Origin: Aminobacter aganoensis
Lineage (GTDB): Bacteria; Pseudomonadota; Alphaproteobacteria; Rhizobiales; Rhizobiaceae
Direction: 5' to 3'
Assembly: GCF_014206975.1 (NCBI RefSeq)
Contig: NZ_JACHOU010000002.1
Span: forward strand, 620,001 to 684,000
DNA: 64,000 nt
The notes under the pieces are model-generated. The model was not told where the DNA came from and made no database searches. It saw only the letters and a list, made by a program, of their open reading frames with translations. Numbering within the stretch: position 1 is the first letter of the stretch; the number at the start of each line of letters is the position of its first letter. Below, piece by piece: positions 35,754 through 42,304 of the stretch. Both the position numbers and the translations under genes were made by a program.

Positions 35754-36812
35754 TCAGTGAGCCGCTGTGCCGCCGGACGATGTGGTGAACTTGTCGAAGA
35801 AGATGCGCTCCAGTTCGAAGCCGTTCATGAACAGCACCGGCTGCAGCGCATCGATCATCGGCGGCGGGCCGCAGGCGTAGACGTCGCCCTGCCCGTCGAC
35901 CGCGAGTTGCTTGAGCTTGGCGTCGACGCTCTCATGCACGAAGCCACGCTCGCCATCCCAGGCCTCACCGTTGACGTGCGAGAGAACCGGGATGAAGTTG
36001 ACGTCCGCATGCTGGCCGACGAGTTCGGCGATCCTGTCGAGATAGAACAGGTCGTCGGGCGTACGGGCGCCATAGAAGAAGTAGACCGGTCGCTTTTCGC
36101 CGCTCTTGAGGTGATCGTTGAGGATCGACCAGACCGGCGACATGCCGGAGCCGGCGCCGACCAGCACTAGCGGCCCTTCTCGCTCCTCGCGGCGAAAGCA
36201 GGTTCCATAGGGTCCGACGACGGTGACATCGGCTCCGACCTTGATGCCTCCGGAATCGAGCTCTCCGGAGAACTTTCCTTCGGGATATTTCTTGATGATG
36301 AAGGAGAGTTTTTGGGTTTGGTCCGGCGTATTTGCCATGGAGAACGAGCGCGTAATCGTCTCCCCTTTTTCCGTGGTGACCGTGATGTCGACATATTGCC
36401 CCGCCCAGAACTTTATCGGGGAGCCGAGTTCGATCTCGATGCCGCGAATGTCGTGGGTCAGGCGCTCGACGTGAGCGATCCGGCCTTTGAATGTCTTCAC
36501 GGCAATCGATTTCGCCAGAACCTCCTCGTCATAGTTGAGAAGTTCGACTTCCATGTCGGAGTAGGCGATCGCCCGGCACAGCAGGATGTGACCGGTGTCC
36601 TTCTCCATGTCGTTCAGCGCGAAGGTCGAGTATTTGAGCATGTCGACTTCGCCGTCGAGCAGCACGCATTTGCAGGCCGAGCACTGCCCTTCCTTGCAGC
36701 CATGCGGCAGCGCGATGCCCTGGCGAAACGCCGCGTTCAGCACCGTCTCCCCGTTCTCGACCTCGAATTCGACGCCGACGGGCTCCAGGCGCACTGTGTG
36801 AGCGTCACTCAT
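35754..36812 (-). CDS. prmB: Diiron monooxygenase NADH reductase (PrmB/MimB-like)
   Basis: A 352-residue electron-transfer protein. The N-terminal plant-type 2Fe-2S ferredoxin domain has Cys39, Cys44, Cys47 (GCKEGQCSAC) and Cys79 (ILLCRAI). FAD-binding RSFSMANTP lies in the middle, and the NAD-binding lobe has GPLVLVGAGSGMSPVWSIL and YFFYGARTPDDLFYL. It passes electrons from NADH via FAD and the iron-sulfur cluster to the diiron hydroxylase. The ATG at 36812 overlaps by one base the stop of a small ORF upstream. An in-frame extension further upstream lacks any domain and is rejected. Confidence 0.94.
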   Translation of the reverse strand: MSDAHTVRLEPVGVEFEVENGETVLNAAFRQGIALPHGCKEGQCSACKCVLLDGEVDMLKYSTFALNDMEKDTGHILLCRAIAYSDMEVELLNYDEEVLAKSIAVKTFKGRIAHVERLTHDIRGIEIELGSPIKFWAGQYVDITVTTEKGETITRSFSMANTPDQTQKLSFIIKKYPEGKFSGELDSGGIKVGADVTVVGPYGTCFRREEREGPLVLVGAGSGMSPVWSILNDHLKSGEKRPVYFFYGARTPDDLFYLDRIAELVGQHADVNFIPVLSHVNGEAWDGERGFVHESVDAKLKQLAVDGQGDVYACGPPPMIDALQPVLFMNGFELERIFFDKFTTSSGGTAAH

Positions 36813-37003
36813 TAAATTAGCCTCCCGATAGCGAGTATCTTCACTGGTGCTCTTGGCTTCTGACCGAGCGAGCCCTTGTAGCCAGCCGTCACCTTTCTCC
36901 AGTCGTCGGCAGGCGGATGGGCCCCTGTGACGGTGAAGACGGTTGTGGCGATTGCAGCCCAGGCCGCGACGACGATGGGCAAGGCGAAGCGGGCTCGTGT
37001 CAT
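36812..37003 (-). CDS. Small membrane-peptide ORF between prmA and prmB
   Basis: A possible 63-residue peptide starting at ATG 37003 (in-frame GTG and TTG lie three and four codons further upstream). RFALPIVVAAWAAIATTVFTVTG predicts one membrane span or signal anchor, followed by a short basic, Pro-containing tail (KVTAGYKGSLGQKPRAPVKI). Its stop overlaps the prmB start by one base, a sign of translational coupling. The upstream ribosome site is weak. The gene fills the whole alpha-to-reductase gap, but I know no named homologue. It could be a real accessory peptide or a translated leader for prmB. Confidence 0.5.
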   Translation of the reverse strand: MTRARFALPIVVAAWAAIATTVFTVTGAHPPADDWRKVTAGYKGSLGQKPRAPVKILAIGRLI

Positions 37004-37021
37004 GTCGACCACCAAGCGGTG

Positions 37022-37048
37022 GGCGGGCCGGCGGTGAACCGGCCCGCC
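37022..37048 (-). promoter_or_regulatory. Strong intra-operon hairpin after prmA
   Basis: GGCGGGCCGG and CCGGCCCGCC form a perfect 10-base-pair GC-only stem around seven bases, six bases beyond the prmA stop. It lacks a U-run, so it is more likely an mRNA-stabilising or attenuating element that raises alpha-subunit message relative to downstream genes than a full terminator. Confidence 0.7.
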
Positions 37049-37054
37049 TGACCG

Positions 37055-38722
37055 TCAATTGAACGGCGAAATGGTGAAGCCGGCGCGATACTCGGCGAGG
37101 TGCTTTTCGCGATCGGCCGGCGACATTGCGCGGAGTGCGTTCAACGGCGATCCGAGGGTGTGGCCACGCACGTCGTCGAGCGTCCACATCTCCTTGGCGT
37201 CGAAGCGCAGATGCGGCTGCGGGACGAGCGTCTTGCCATCGGAACGAACGAAGTTCAGATCCTTGATCGCATCGGCCAGATCCCAGCCATCATAGAGCGT
37301 CTCCCACTCGCGCTTGCCGCTGAAGCGGCCCATCGCCGGCGTCGGCCGGCCCTGGTACTCGTCGGCGAAGGCCTCGACGGCGGTCCAGCGATCGAGCTCG
37401 TGGGCGAAGGTGTGCAGCTTGCCGTCGATCTCGTCGACCACCATGTCCTCGCGGATGAGGCATGGTACGAGGCAGCTCCAGCAGCGGTGCGGATAGACGT
37501 AACCGACGTCTTCGTTGAAGGTGATGATCTTCTCGCCGCGATGGCTGAGCTTGTCGTACCACTTCCAGAAATCGCCGAACTGCGCGTACCAGCCGGGATA
37601 CTTCTGCTCGAACCACTCGAAGTCCTTGTCGGTCTGGGCTTCGATGCGCCAGAAGTTCACGGGCCAGCCGACGGCGAAGAACTGCGCGACCTTGTGGACG
37701 TAGAGCTTCTTGGTGATGCGGTTCCAAGCCTCGTGGACGTCATCGTGATGGATCTTGATGCCGTATTTTTCCAGCGGCAGCATGTAGGTGCGGTAGTAGT
37801 CCTCGAAGATCCAGCGGTGCCACATCTCCGCATAGGACTCCTTGTCCTTGTCACGGTTGGTGGTGCCGTACTCGATGAAGGTGCCGATCGCCGCGTCGAC
37901 GATGGCGTGGTTTTGCCAGAAGGCGTAACGCAGATCGCGTTCGAGCAGGAGATGGTTCTCCGGCTCCTTGAGCGCGGCCATCAGCAACGAGTGGCCATTG
38001 CCGATATGCCGGCTTTCGTCGGACTGAACCGACAGGAACACGGTCGGCAGCGCATAGTCGCCGTTGCGGGCAGCTTCCGAGGGCATCGCCACGAAGAGCG
38101 TGTTGGTGAAGGCGGTCTCGGCGACCACGGTCAGGTACATGCAGGCCGAGGTCATGGTGTCGCCGGTGATGAAACCTTCACCGAACTGACGGCCAATCGT
38201 CGTGGCATAACACTTGCCGAAGGCCTCTTCGGTGATGTCGAAGCCGGCCGGATCGATGTAGTTCTCCATGTACCATTTCTTCAGGTTCATCTGGATGGTC
38301 GAGTGACGGAACTCGTCGACCATCTGCATGGTGAAGCCGGTACGCAGGTCTTCGCCGGGGGCGAGGCGCGCCACCATCGCCATGGAGCGGGCGGCCGAGA
38401 TTTCCGGGAAGGGGATGATGGCCAGGAAAAGCTTCATCCACTCGACCCAGCGCGGCTCCACATTGCGGAACATGTCGCCGCGCAGTGCTGCGTCGAGCGC
38501 GCCGTAGACGCGGTTGTCCTTCTCCTCCTGCATCGGGAAGTAGGACCGCAAAACCTGCTTCATCGGATCGCGCGGTGCCTTGGCGATCTTGTAGTCGGTT
38601 GGAAACGTCATCGCTTCCTGGACGTAGGTCGGGTTCCAACCGAGGTCGGAAATCTTCTTGGTCGCCTCGCCGACGGAAATTCCGCGTTGCGAGGTAATCT
38701 TGTTGAGCGTCAAAGACGTCAT
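37055..38722 (-). CDS. prmA: Soluble diiron monooxygenase hydroxylase alpha subunit (PrmA/MimA-like)
   Basis: A 555-residue catalytic subunit. All six diiron ligands can be placed: Glu107 (IPFPEIS), Glu137 and His140 (VDEFRHS), Glu202 (VAETAF), Glu236 and His239 (SDESRHIG). The two ExxH motifs and length fit the propane/phenol-type soluble diiron monooxygenases that hydroxylate short alkanes, acetone or phenols with O2. The ATG at 38722 gives nine bases to GGAGG; another ATG two codons upstream is only three bases from it. First gene of a seven- or eight-gene operon read from a sigma-54 promoter. The exact substrate is not readable from sequence. Confidence 0.95.
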   Translation of the reverse strand: MTSLTLNKITSQRGISVGEATKKISDLGWNPTYVQEAMTFPTDYKIAKAPRDPMKQVLRSYFPMQEEKDNRVYGALDAALRGDMFRNVEPRWVEWMKLFLAIIPFPEISAARSMAMVARLAPGEDLRTGFTMQMVDEFRHSTIQMNLKKWYMENYIDPAGFDITEEAFGKCYATTIGRQFGEGFITGDTMTSACMYLTVVAETAFTNTLFVAMPSEAARNGDYALPTVFLSVQSDESRHIGNGHSLLMAALKEPENHLLLERDLRYAFWQNHAIVDAAIGTFIEYGTTNRDKDKESYAEMWHRWIFEDYYRTYMLPLEKYGIKIHHDDVHEAWNRITKKLYVHKVAQFFAVGWPVNFWRIEAQTDKDFEWFEQKYPGWYAQFGDFWKWYDKLSHRGEKIITFNEDVGYVYPHRCWSCLVPCLIREDMVVDEIDGKLHTFAHELDRWTAVEAFADEYQGRPTPAMGRFSGKREWETLYDGWDLADAIKDLNFVRSDGKTLVPQPHLRFDAKEMWTLDDVRGHTLGSPLNALRAMSPADREKHLAEYRAGFTISPFN

Positions 38723-39022
38723 AGCCATAAGCCTCCACTGGATTGCGCCGTGGGCCTCATGGCCCAGGCAGGAAGCGGCACACACCACCGCCAATTGAAG
38801 TTCGAGCGACATGCCAAAGGGTGGCGCCGTCAGGCGCGGCCCCAGGCCAGCCGTTCAAGTGGATCACGGCAAAGGTGCGGGAAGAGCCTTCGGCTGCCCG
38901 TCGAAGCCGCCCGCAGTCGCGGGCACGCCATCGCACGGGGCTGGCCGAAACCTGTCTCCTCCATTCCTTCGTTCTTGTGGCACCGCTTCGATGCGCGGCG
39001 GGCTTCTTATGCGAAAGTACTA

Positions 39023-39038
39023 TGCAAGGGGTGTGCCA
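39023..39038 (-). promoter_or_regulatory. Sigma-54 promoter of the monooxygenase operon
   Basis: Read on the minus strand, TGGCACACCCCTTGCA matches the -24/-12 consensus TGGCAC-N5-TTGCA exactly. It lies about 300 bases before the prmA start, leaving a long leader. The full gap between prmA and the divergent gene (about 550 bases) holds this promoter and AT-rich inverted repeats and no gene. It explains the AcoR-like activators in the window. Confidence 0.85.
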
Positions 39039-39111
39039 ACTCGGGGAAACAGCCCCTGAACCGGCGAAACGCGGCTCGGCGGCAATCAAGAATGGAGCCT
39101 GCCAGCAAATT

Positions 39112-39148
39112 TGTAACGTTATTTTACAGTCGTAATTTACAAATGTAA
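39112..39148. promoter_or_regulatory. Paired TGTAA inverted repeats, probable activator-binding sites
   Basis: TGTAA-N7-TTACA spans 39112-39128 and TTACA-AA-TGTAA spans 39137-39148. Both lie 74-110 bases upstream of the sigma-54 promoter, the usual distance for enhancer-binding proteins. The same half-site occurs near the alcohol dehydrogenase promoter at 43429. The AcoR-like regulator encoded at 43587 is the most likely ligand. Confidence 0.65.
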
Positions 39149-39157
39149 TATTTTATA

Positions 39158-39171
39158 TTTTGAGGTCAAAA
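39158..39171. repeat. AT-rich palindrome in the divergent promoter region
   Basis: TTTTGAGGTCAAAA is a perfect inverted repeat with 6-base arms and GG in the centre (7-base arms if one flanking base on each side is added). It lies about 108 bases before the start of the rightward hypothetical operon and may be its operator. Confidence 0.5.
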
Positions 39172-39278
39172 TAATATACGCTTTTGATTACAAGATAACC
39201 GATGGTCGACATCAATCTTTATTTGGATTATCTAATTTTGCAGCGATTTTTCGCTCACCTCTTTATCCGGGAATGACC

Positions 39279-39743
39279 ATGACGGACCAGAATGGACAAC
39301 CGGGGCGGCCGGAGCCGCTGCAGGACGTGACAACGGAACTGGTTCGCCTGATGCCGCGCGACCTGATCTTCACGATGCGCTTCCTGGGCGAAAGCCAGCA
39401 TCGGCTGCAGCGGCATTTCCAGGATTTCATCGAGACCGAGATGAGGTCGGCAGGGATGACCCCGCAGACCCATCCAATGCTCCATGCGTTCATCGAACGC
39501 CACGCCATCATGCTACGCGACTTCGTTTTTTCCGGTGTCTCGCTGTCGCGTCAATTCCATGTCGACGAGATCGAGCGGCTCATCGGCGACACCACCTCGC
39601 TGCTTCGCGTCGACATCTGGGATGATCTCAAGAGCCACATCGAGGCGGCGGAAAAGCAGTTCAGGTCACAGGTTCCACGCCTGCCAAACCTGCTGTCCGA
39701 CTGGGAAAGCCCGGCGCCCGATACTCCGGAAGACGGGCAATGA
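39279..39743 (+). CDS. Hypothetical helical protein, first gene of unknown operon
   Basis: A 154-residue soluble protein I do not recognise, predicted almost all helical. Notable segments are TTELVRLMPRDLIFTMRFLGESQHRLQRHFQDFIETEM and HPMLHAFIERHAIMLRDFVFSGVSLSRQFHVDEIERLIGDTTSLLRVDIWDDLKSHIEAAEKQF. His and Glu are frequent. The ATG at 39279 is preferred over one two codons upstream because GGGA then has a normal distance. It is divergent from prmA and leads a rightward gene set with a coiled-coil protein, a WD40-like protein and a 62-residue protein. Function unknown. Confidence 0.7.
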   Translation: MTDQNGQPGRPEPLQDVTTELVRLMPRDLIFTMRFLGESQHRLQRHFQDFIETEMRSAGMTPQTHPMLHAFIERHAIMLRDFVFSGVSLSRQFHVDEIERLIGDTTSLLRVDIWDDLKSHIEAAEKQFRSQVPRLPNLLSDWESPAPDTPEDGQ

Positions 39744-40084
39744 CGGGCCTTTCAGTGCCGGACCCGGCCACCCTGCCACGCGCCCAGGATCGCCACCGCG
39801 CTCTCGCGCAGCGCCTTGTGGGCGTCGGCCATCAGGCTGGCCCGCATGTCCGGATCGAGTGCGGCGAGCGTGGCCTGCGCCTCCACCGTGGCGTCGGCGC
39901 CACCCTCTCCCGCCGCCCGTTCAATGGCGGCGAGGCAAGGATGCCCGCGTCCCAGTCTTCGTTCGGCAGCGGCGCGCAGGGCCTCGAAGAATGGCTTGCC
40001 GGTCGTTTCGAACATTCCGCTGCCTCACCTTCCACCGATCCGGTCGCCTTCGCCTTCATCCGCAACGATAGGGGATTGCAATGA
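39740..40084 (+). CDS. Doubtful ORF coupled to both neighbours (alternative to the antisense gene)
   Basis: A 114-codon rightward frame whose ATG overlaps the previous stop (ATGA at 39740) and whose stop overlaps the next start (ATGA at 40081). GGAAG lies seven bases upstream. Such double coupling argues for translation. Against it, the product has no lysine, many Arg, Gly and His residues, and no recognisable fold, like a shadow of the opposite-strand frame 39752-40015. Only one of the two is likely to be a protein gene. I cannot decide from this sequence alone. Confidence 0.3.
   Translation: MTGLSVPDPATLPRAQDRHRALAQRLVGVGHQAGPHVRIECGERGLRLHRGVGATLSRRPFNGGEARMPASQSSFGSGAQGLEEWLAGRFEHSAASPSTDPVAFAFIRNDRGLQ
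39752..40015 (-). CDS. Small hypothetical helical protein, opposite to surrounding operon
   Basis: An 87-residue leftward frame with a more natural composition than the rightward frame it overlaps: FFEALRAAAERRLGRGHPCLAAIERAAG, then DPDMRASLMADAHKALRESAVAILGAWQGG, predicted as helices. GGTGAGG lies about eight bases before the ATG. It would sit alone on the minus strand inside a rightward gene set, which is odd. No family is recognised. Confidence 0.45.
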   Translation of the reverse strand: MFETTGKPFFEALRAAAERRLGRGHPCLAAIERAAGEGGADATVEAQATLAALDPDMRASLMADAHKALRESAVAILGAWQGGRVRH

Positions 40085-40395
40085 ACGATCAAGCACCCTC
40101 CGCGACCGAATTGCTGCAACGGCGCCTGACGCTGGTCGGCGACGTCTCGACGCTCAACGCCCAGGCGCTGAAACTCCTCCAGGCGCTTGCCGGCGCCGAA
40201 ATGGAGGTCCTGCGACTGGAACTCGAAATCGGCAGAACGGCCGCCTCCGCGCAACTGGTGCGGGATTTGCATGAGGCTGAGAAGAACGCCGCGGCGATCC
40301 GGGCCGCGCAGACTGAATGCGACGACCGGATTGCCGATGCCGAACGGGAAGTCGCCGAACTCGACCTCCAGCTTGCAACGGCGCGGCGAACCTGA
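40081..40395 (+). CDS. Coiled-coil hypothetical protein
   Basis: A 104-residue protein predicted to be one long helical hairpin or coiled coil. It is rich in Leu, Ala, Glu and Arg with heptad-like spacing: LLQRRLTLVGDVSTLNAQALKLLQALAGAEMEVLRLELEIG, then DRIADAEREVAELDLQLATARRT. AGGGGATT precedes the ATG. It lies 12 bases before the WD40-like gene and probably shares its transcript. A scaffold or partner for the propeller protein is a reasonable guess. No named family is recognised. Confidence 0.68.
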   Translation: MNDQAPSATELLQRRLTLVGDVSTLNAQALKLLQALAGAEMEVLRLELEIGRTAASAQLVRDLHEAEKNAAAIRAAQTECDDRIADAEREVAELDLQLATARRT

Positions 40396-40407
40396 CGGGA
40401 GGAAGAC

Positions 40408-41532
40408 ATGAACCAGCAGACCATTCGCAACTTGACCCTGTTCGAGCTCCTGGCGCGCAGTTGGAAGCGCCCATCGCCGATCGCCGACGTCCGCTTCAGC
40501 GCCGACGGCTCGGCGGTTGCGTTTTCCGGCACCGACGGCAGCGTCGCCATCGCGCCGACCACCGATACCGAGCCGCCGGAGGAGCGGATCAGGGTCAGCG
40601 CCGATCTCGGCCAAACCACGATCAGGCCGCGGAAGAACCCGCCGGCCCCGATCACCGCCGCCGTCATTCGCAATGATGGCGACGCCCCCCTGGCCGCATA
40701 TCGGACGTCAGGTTTCGTCTGCGGCGGCGGAACCGGCGACGTCCTTGGCCTTTCTTGCACCGGCGAGGTCGAGGAAACACTGTTCCGGACGGAGGCCGGG
40801 CCGGTGATAGCGGTCGACCATTCCGAGCAGGCCGGCATCACGATAGCCACGGATGGCGACCACCTCTACATCTCGCGCGCCTCGGGCGAAGTGACGCGCC
40901 ATGGACGCGGGCCCGGTTCCCACATCGAAGCGCTTGCCATATCGCCGGACGGGCGCCAGGTGGCCGCGTCGTTCGCCGACGGCCTGTCGATCTGGACGCT
41001 TGAAGGCTCCAGCGCCGCATTGCACGAAATCACCCTGCCCTCGCGGCCACATTCCTTACGCTGGAAAGCCGACGGAAAGGCCCTCGCCTGCAGTCTCGAA
41101 GGCGGCGGTTTTGGCCTTGTCGACCTGCAGGGCGGACGCGTGGAGCTGTTCGGCGACTTCCCTGCCTCCGTGCAATCATTGTCGTGGAGCAGCCCGGCCG
41201 ATGCACTCGTCGCGTCTGGCGCGTTCCGCATCGCGGCGTGGTCAGGCGCATCGCAGCAGGACGGAGACCGCGCCGCGCTCGTGACCGGCCGCCCCGGACT
41301 GGTGCTGGTCGATGCAGTGGCGGCCCACCCGAAAAAGGCGCTCGTGGCGGCGGGTTACGCCAACGGGCAGATCGTCATTGCCGAGATCGGCGCGCGCGAC
41401 GAAATGCTGGTCCGGTCCTCGGGCGGCGTCGTCACCGCACTTGCCTGGTCCGCCGACGGCACCCACCTCGCCCTGGGCGACGCCAGCGGCACGGCCGCGA
41501 TCGTCACCTTCCCCCATCAGATGTTCAAGTAG
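40408..41532 (+). CDS. WD40-like beta-propeller protein
   Basis: A 374-residue protein built from degenerate WD40/beta-propeller blades. Repeats read SPIADVRFSADGSAVAFSGTDGSVAIAP near residue 23, HIEALAISPDGRQVAASFADGLSIW near the middle, RPHSLRWKADGKALACSLEGGGFGLVD, SVQSLSWSSPADALVASGAFRIAAW, and VVTALAWSADGTHLALGDASGTAAIV at the end. About seven blades are likely. No signal peptide is seen, so it should be cytoplasmic. GGGAGGAAG precedes the ATG. Propellers of this type are protein-binding platforms. It is the largest gene of the unknown operon between monooxygenase and alcohol dehydrogenase. Confidence 0.82.
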   Translation: MNQQTIRNLTLFELLARSWKRPSPIADVRFSADGSAVAFSGTDGSVAIAPTTDTEPPEERIRVSADLGQTTIRPRKNPPAPITAAVIRNDGDAPLAAYRTSGFVCGGGTGDVLGLSCTGEVEETLFRTEAGPVIAVDHSEQAGITIATDGDHLYISRASGEVTRHGRGPGSHIEALAISPDGRQVAASFADGLSIWTLEGSSAALHEITLPSRPHSLRWKADGKALACSLEGGGFGLVDLQGGRVELFGDFPASVQSLSWSSPADALVASGAFRIAAWSGASQQDGDRAALVTGRPGLVLVDAVAAHPKKALVAAGYANGQIVIAEIGARDEMLVRSSGGVVTALAWSADGTHLALGDASGTAAIVTFPHQMFK

Positions 41533-41552
41533 CCTGCAACCAGGAGGAAACG

Positions 41553-41741
41553 ATGCAGACCCAACTCACCAGCGATGAACAGAGCAAGGACGAGTTCTTT
41601 CAGCAGCTTGCGCAGCTGTCCGAAGAAATGGTGACGAAGCACGGCAAGGATTTCAGCATGGGCGCGCTGGTGCTGGCGGCACGCTGGATCGCCGAGAACC
41701 GGATCGGCGAAAACCGGGCCGGCGAGGCCAAGTCGAACTAG
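41553..41741 (+). CDS. Small acidic-helix hypothetical protein
   Basis: A 62-residue protein starting 20 bases after the WD40-like stop, with an excellent ribosome site (AGGAGGAAACG before ATG). The N-terminal part is acidic and Gln-rich (LTSDEQSKDEFFQQLAQLSEEMVTKHGKDF), followed by an amphipathic helix MGALVLAARWIAENRIGENRAGE. I do not recognise it. The strong ribosome site and the terminator-like hairpin 11 bases downstream make it the likely last gene of this operon. Confidence 0.7.
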   Translation: MQTQLTSDEQSKDEFFQQLAQLSEEMVTKHGKDFSMGALVLAARWIAENRIGENRAGEAKSN

Positions 41742-41752
41742 GACATCCCGAA

Positions 41753-41784
41753 CCGAGGTCCGCGCCGCGAACGGCGGACTTCGG
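41753..41784 (+). terminator. Terminator of the unknown rightward operon
   Basis: CCGAGGTCCGC pairs with GCGGACTTCGG (11 pairs, one G-U) around a 10-base loop and is followed by CTTT. It lies 11 bases after the stop of the 62-residue gene. Confidence 0.65.
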
Positions 41785-41819
41785 CTTTCGGATCAGATCA
41801 TGGTCCGGCAGGACGTACA

Positions 41820-41852
41820 GAGCCTCGTTCCGTTTCAGCGGGAACGAGGCTC
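41820..41852. terminator. Second hairpin between convergent genes
   Basis: GAGCCTCGTTCC and GGAACGAGGCTC form a perfect 12-base-pair stem around nine bases, 29 bases beyond the end of the leftward ribbon-helix-helix gene. It probably ends that transcript or protects the mRNA. No U-run is seen. Confidence 0.55.
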
Positions 41853-41881
41853 CAGGGGCCAGGCGAAACTGGCGGAAAGGG

Positions 41882-42175
41882 TCATGCCCGAGCCTGGCGC
41901 CCGTCCGCACTCCCGGCCTGTTCCTGCTGATGGAGCAGGCAGACCGTCCGCAACATGGAAGCGAGGTTCGATACGCCATCATGGATTTCGACAGCTTCGT
42001 CGTGCAGCGCGGAGATGAGCTTGGAGGTCGACAACCCCTCGCCCAGCGCAATCTCGTCGAGCACGTTCCAGAAGGCCGACTCAAGCCGGATGCTGGTCGA
42101 ATGACCGGCAATGCGGAGCGAGCGGCTCACCTGCTGGAATCTCTGCGGCGCCTGGGTTGCCAGGACTCTGCACAT
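41882..42175 (-). CDS. Ribbon-helix-helix domain protein
   Basis: A 97-residue protein of the alphaproteobacterial ribbon-helix-helix group (PF13467-like). RSLRIAGHSTSIRLESAFWNVLDEIALGEGLSTSKLISALHDEAVE gives the beta strand (STSIRLES) and two helices of a MetJ/Arc-type DNA-binding dimer. HDGVSNLASMLRTVCLLH follows as the usual C-terminal helix. The ATG at 42175 follows GGGAGAGACCG. It is 129 bases downstream of the alcohol dehydrogenase stop on the same strand. It might regulate this locus, for instance at the TGTAA repeats, but that is untested. Confidence 0.82.
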   Translation of the reverse strand: MCRVLATQAPQRFQQVSRSLRIAGHSTSIRLESAFWNVLDEIALGEGLSTSKLISALHDEAVEIHDGVSNLASMLRTVCLLHQQEQAGSADGRQARA

Positions 42176-42304
42176 ATCGGTCTCTCCCACCTGCGTCTTC
42201 CTCCTGTTGCATCACGGTCGCCGGGAGCTCCGCCGCCGGCGCGACGTCCGGCAGCGGAACTTTCGATCCGCCGGCCAGGCCTGGCGCCTGGCCGGCGATC
42301 ACCC

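Noticed and set aside
35754-37187. Upstream extension of the reductase gene (125 codons)
   Set aside because: The ferredoxin domain begins right at ATG 36812; the extension is Arg-rich and overlaps the hairpin and the end of prmA.
38723-39272. Small rightward frames in the prmA upstream region
   Set aside because: They overlap the exact sigma-54 promoter and AT-rich operator region and have no protein-like sequence.
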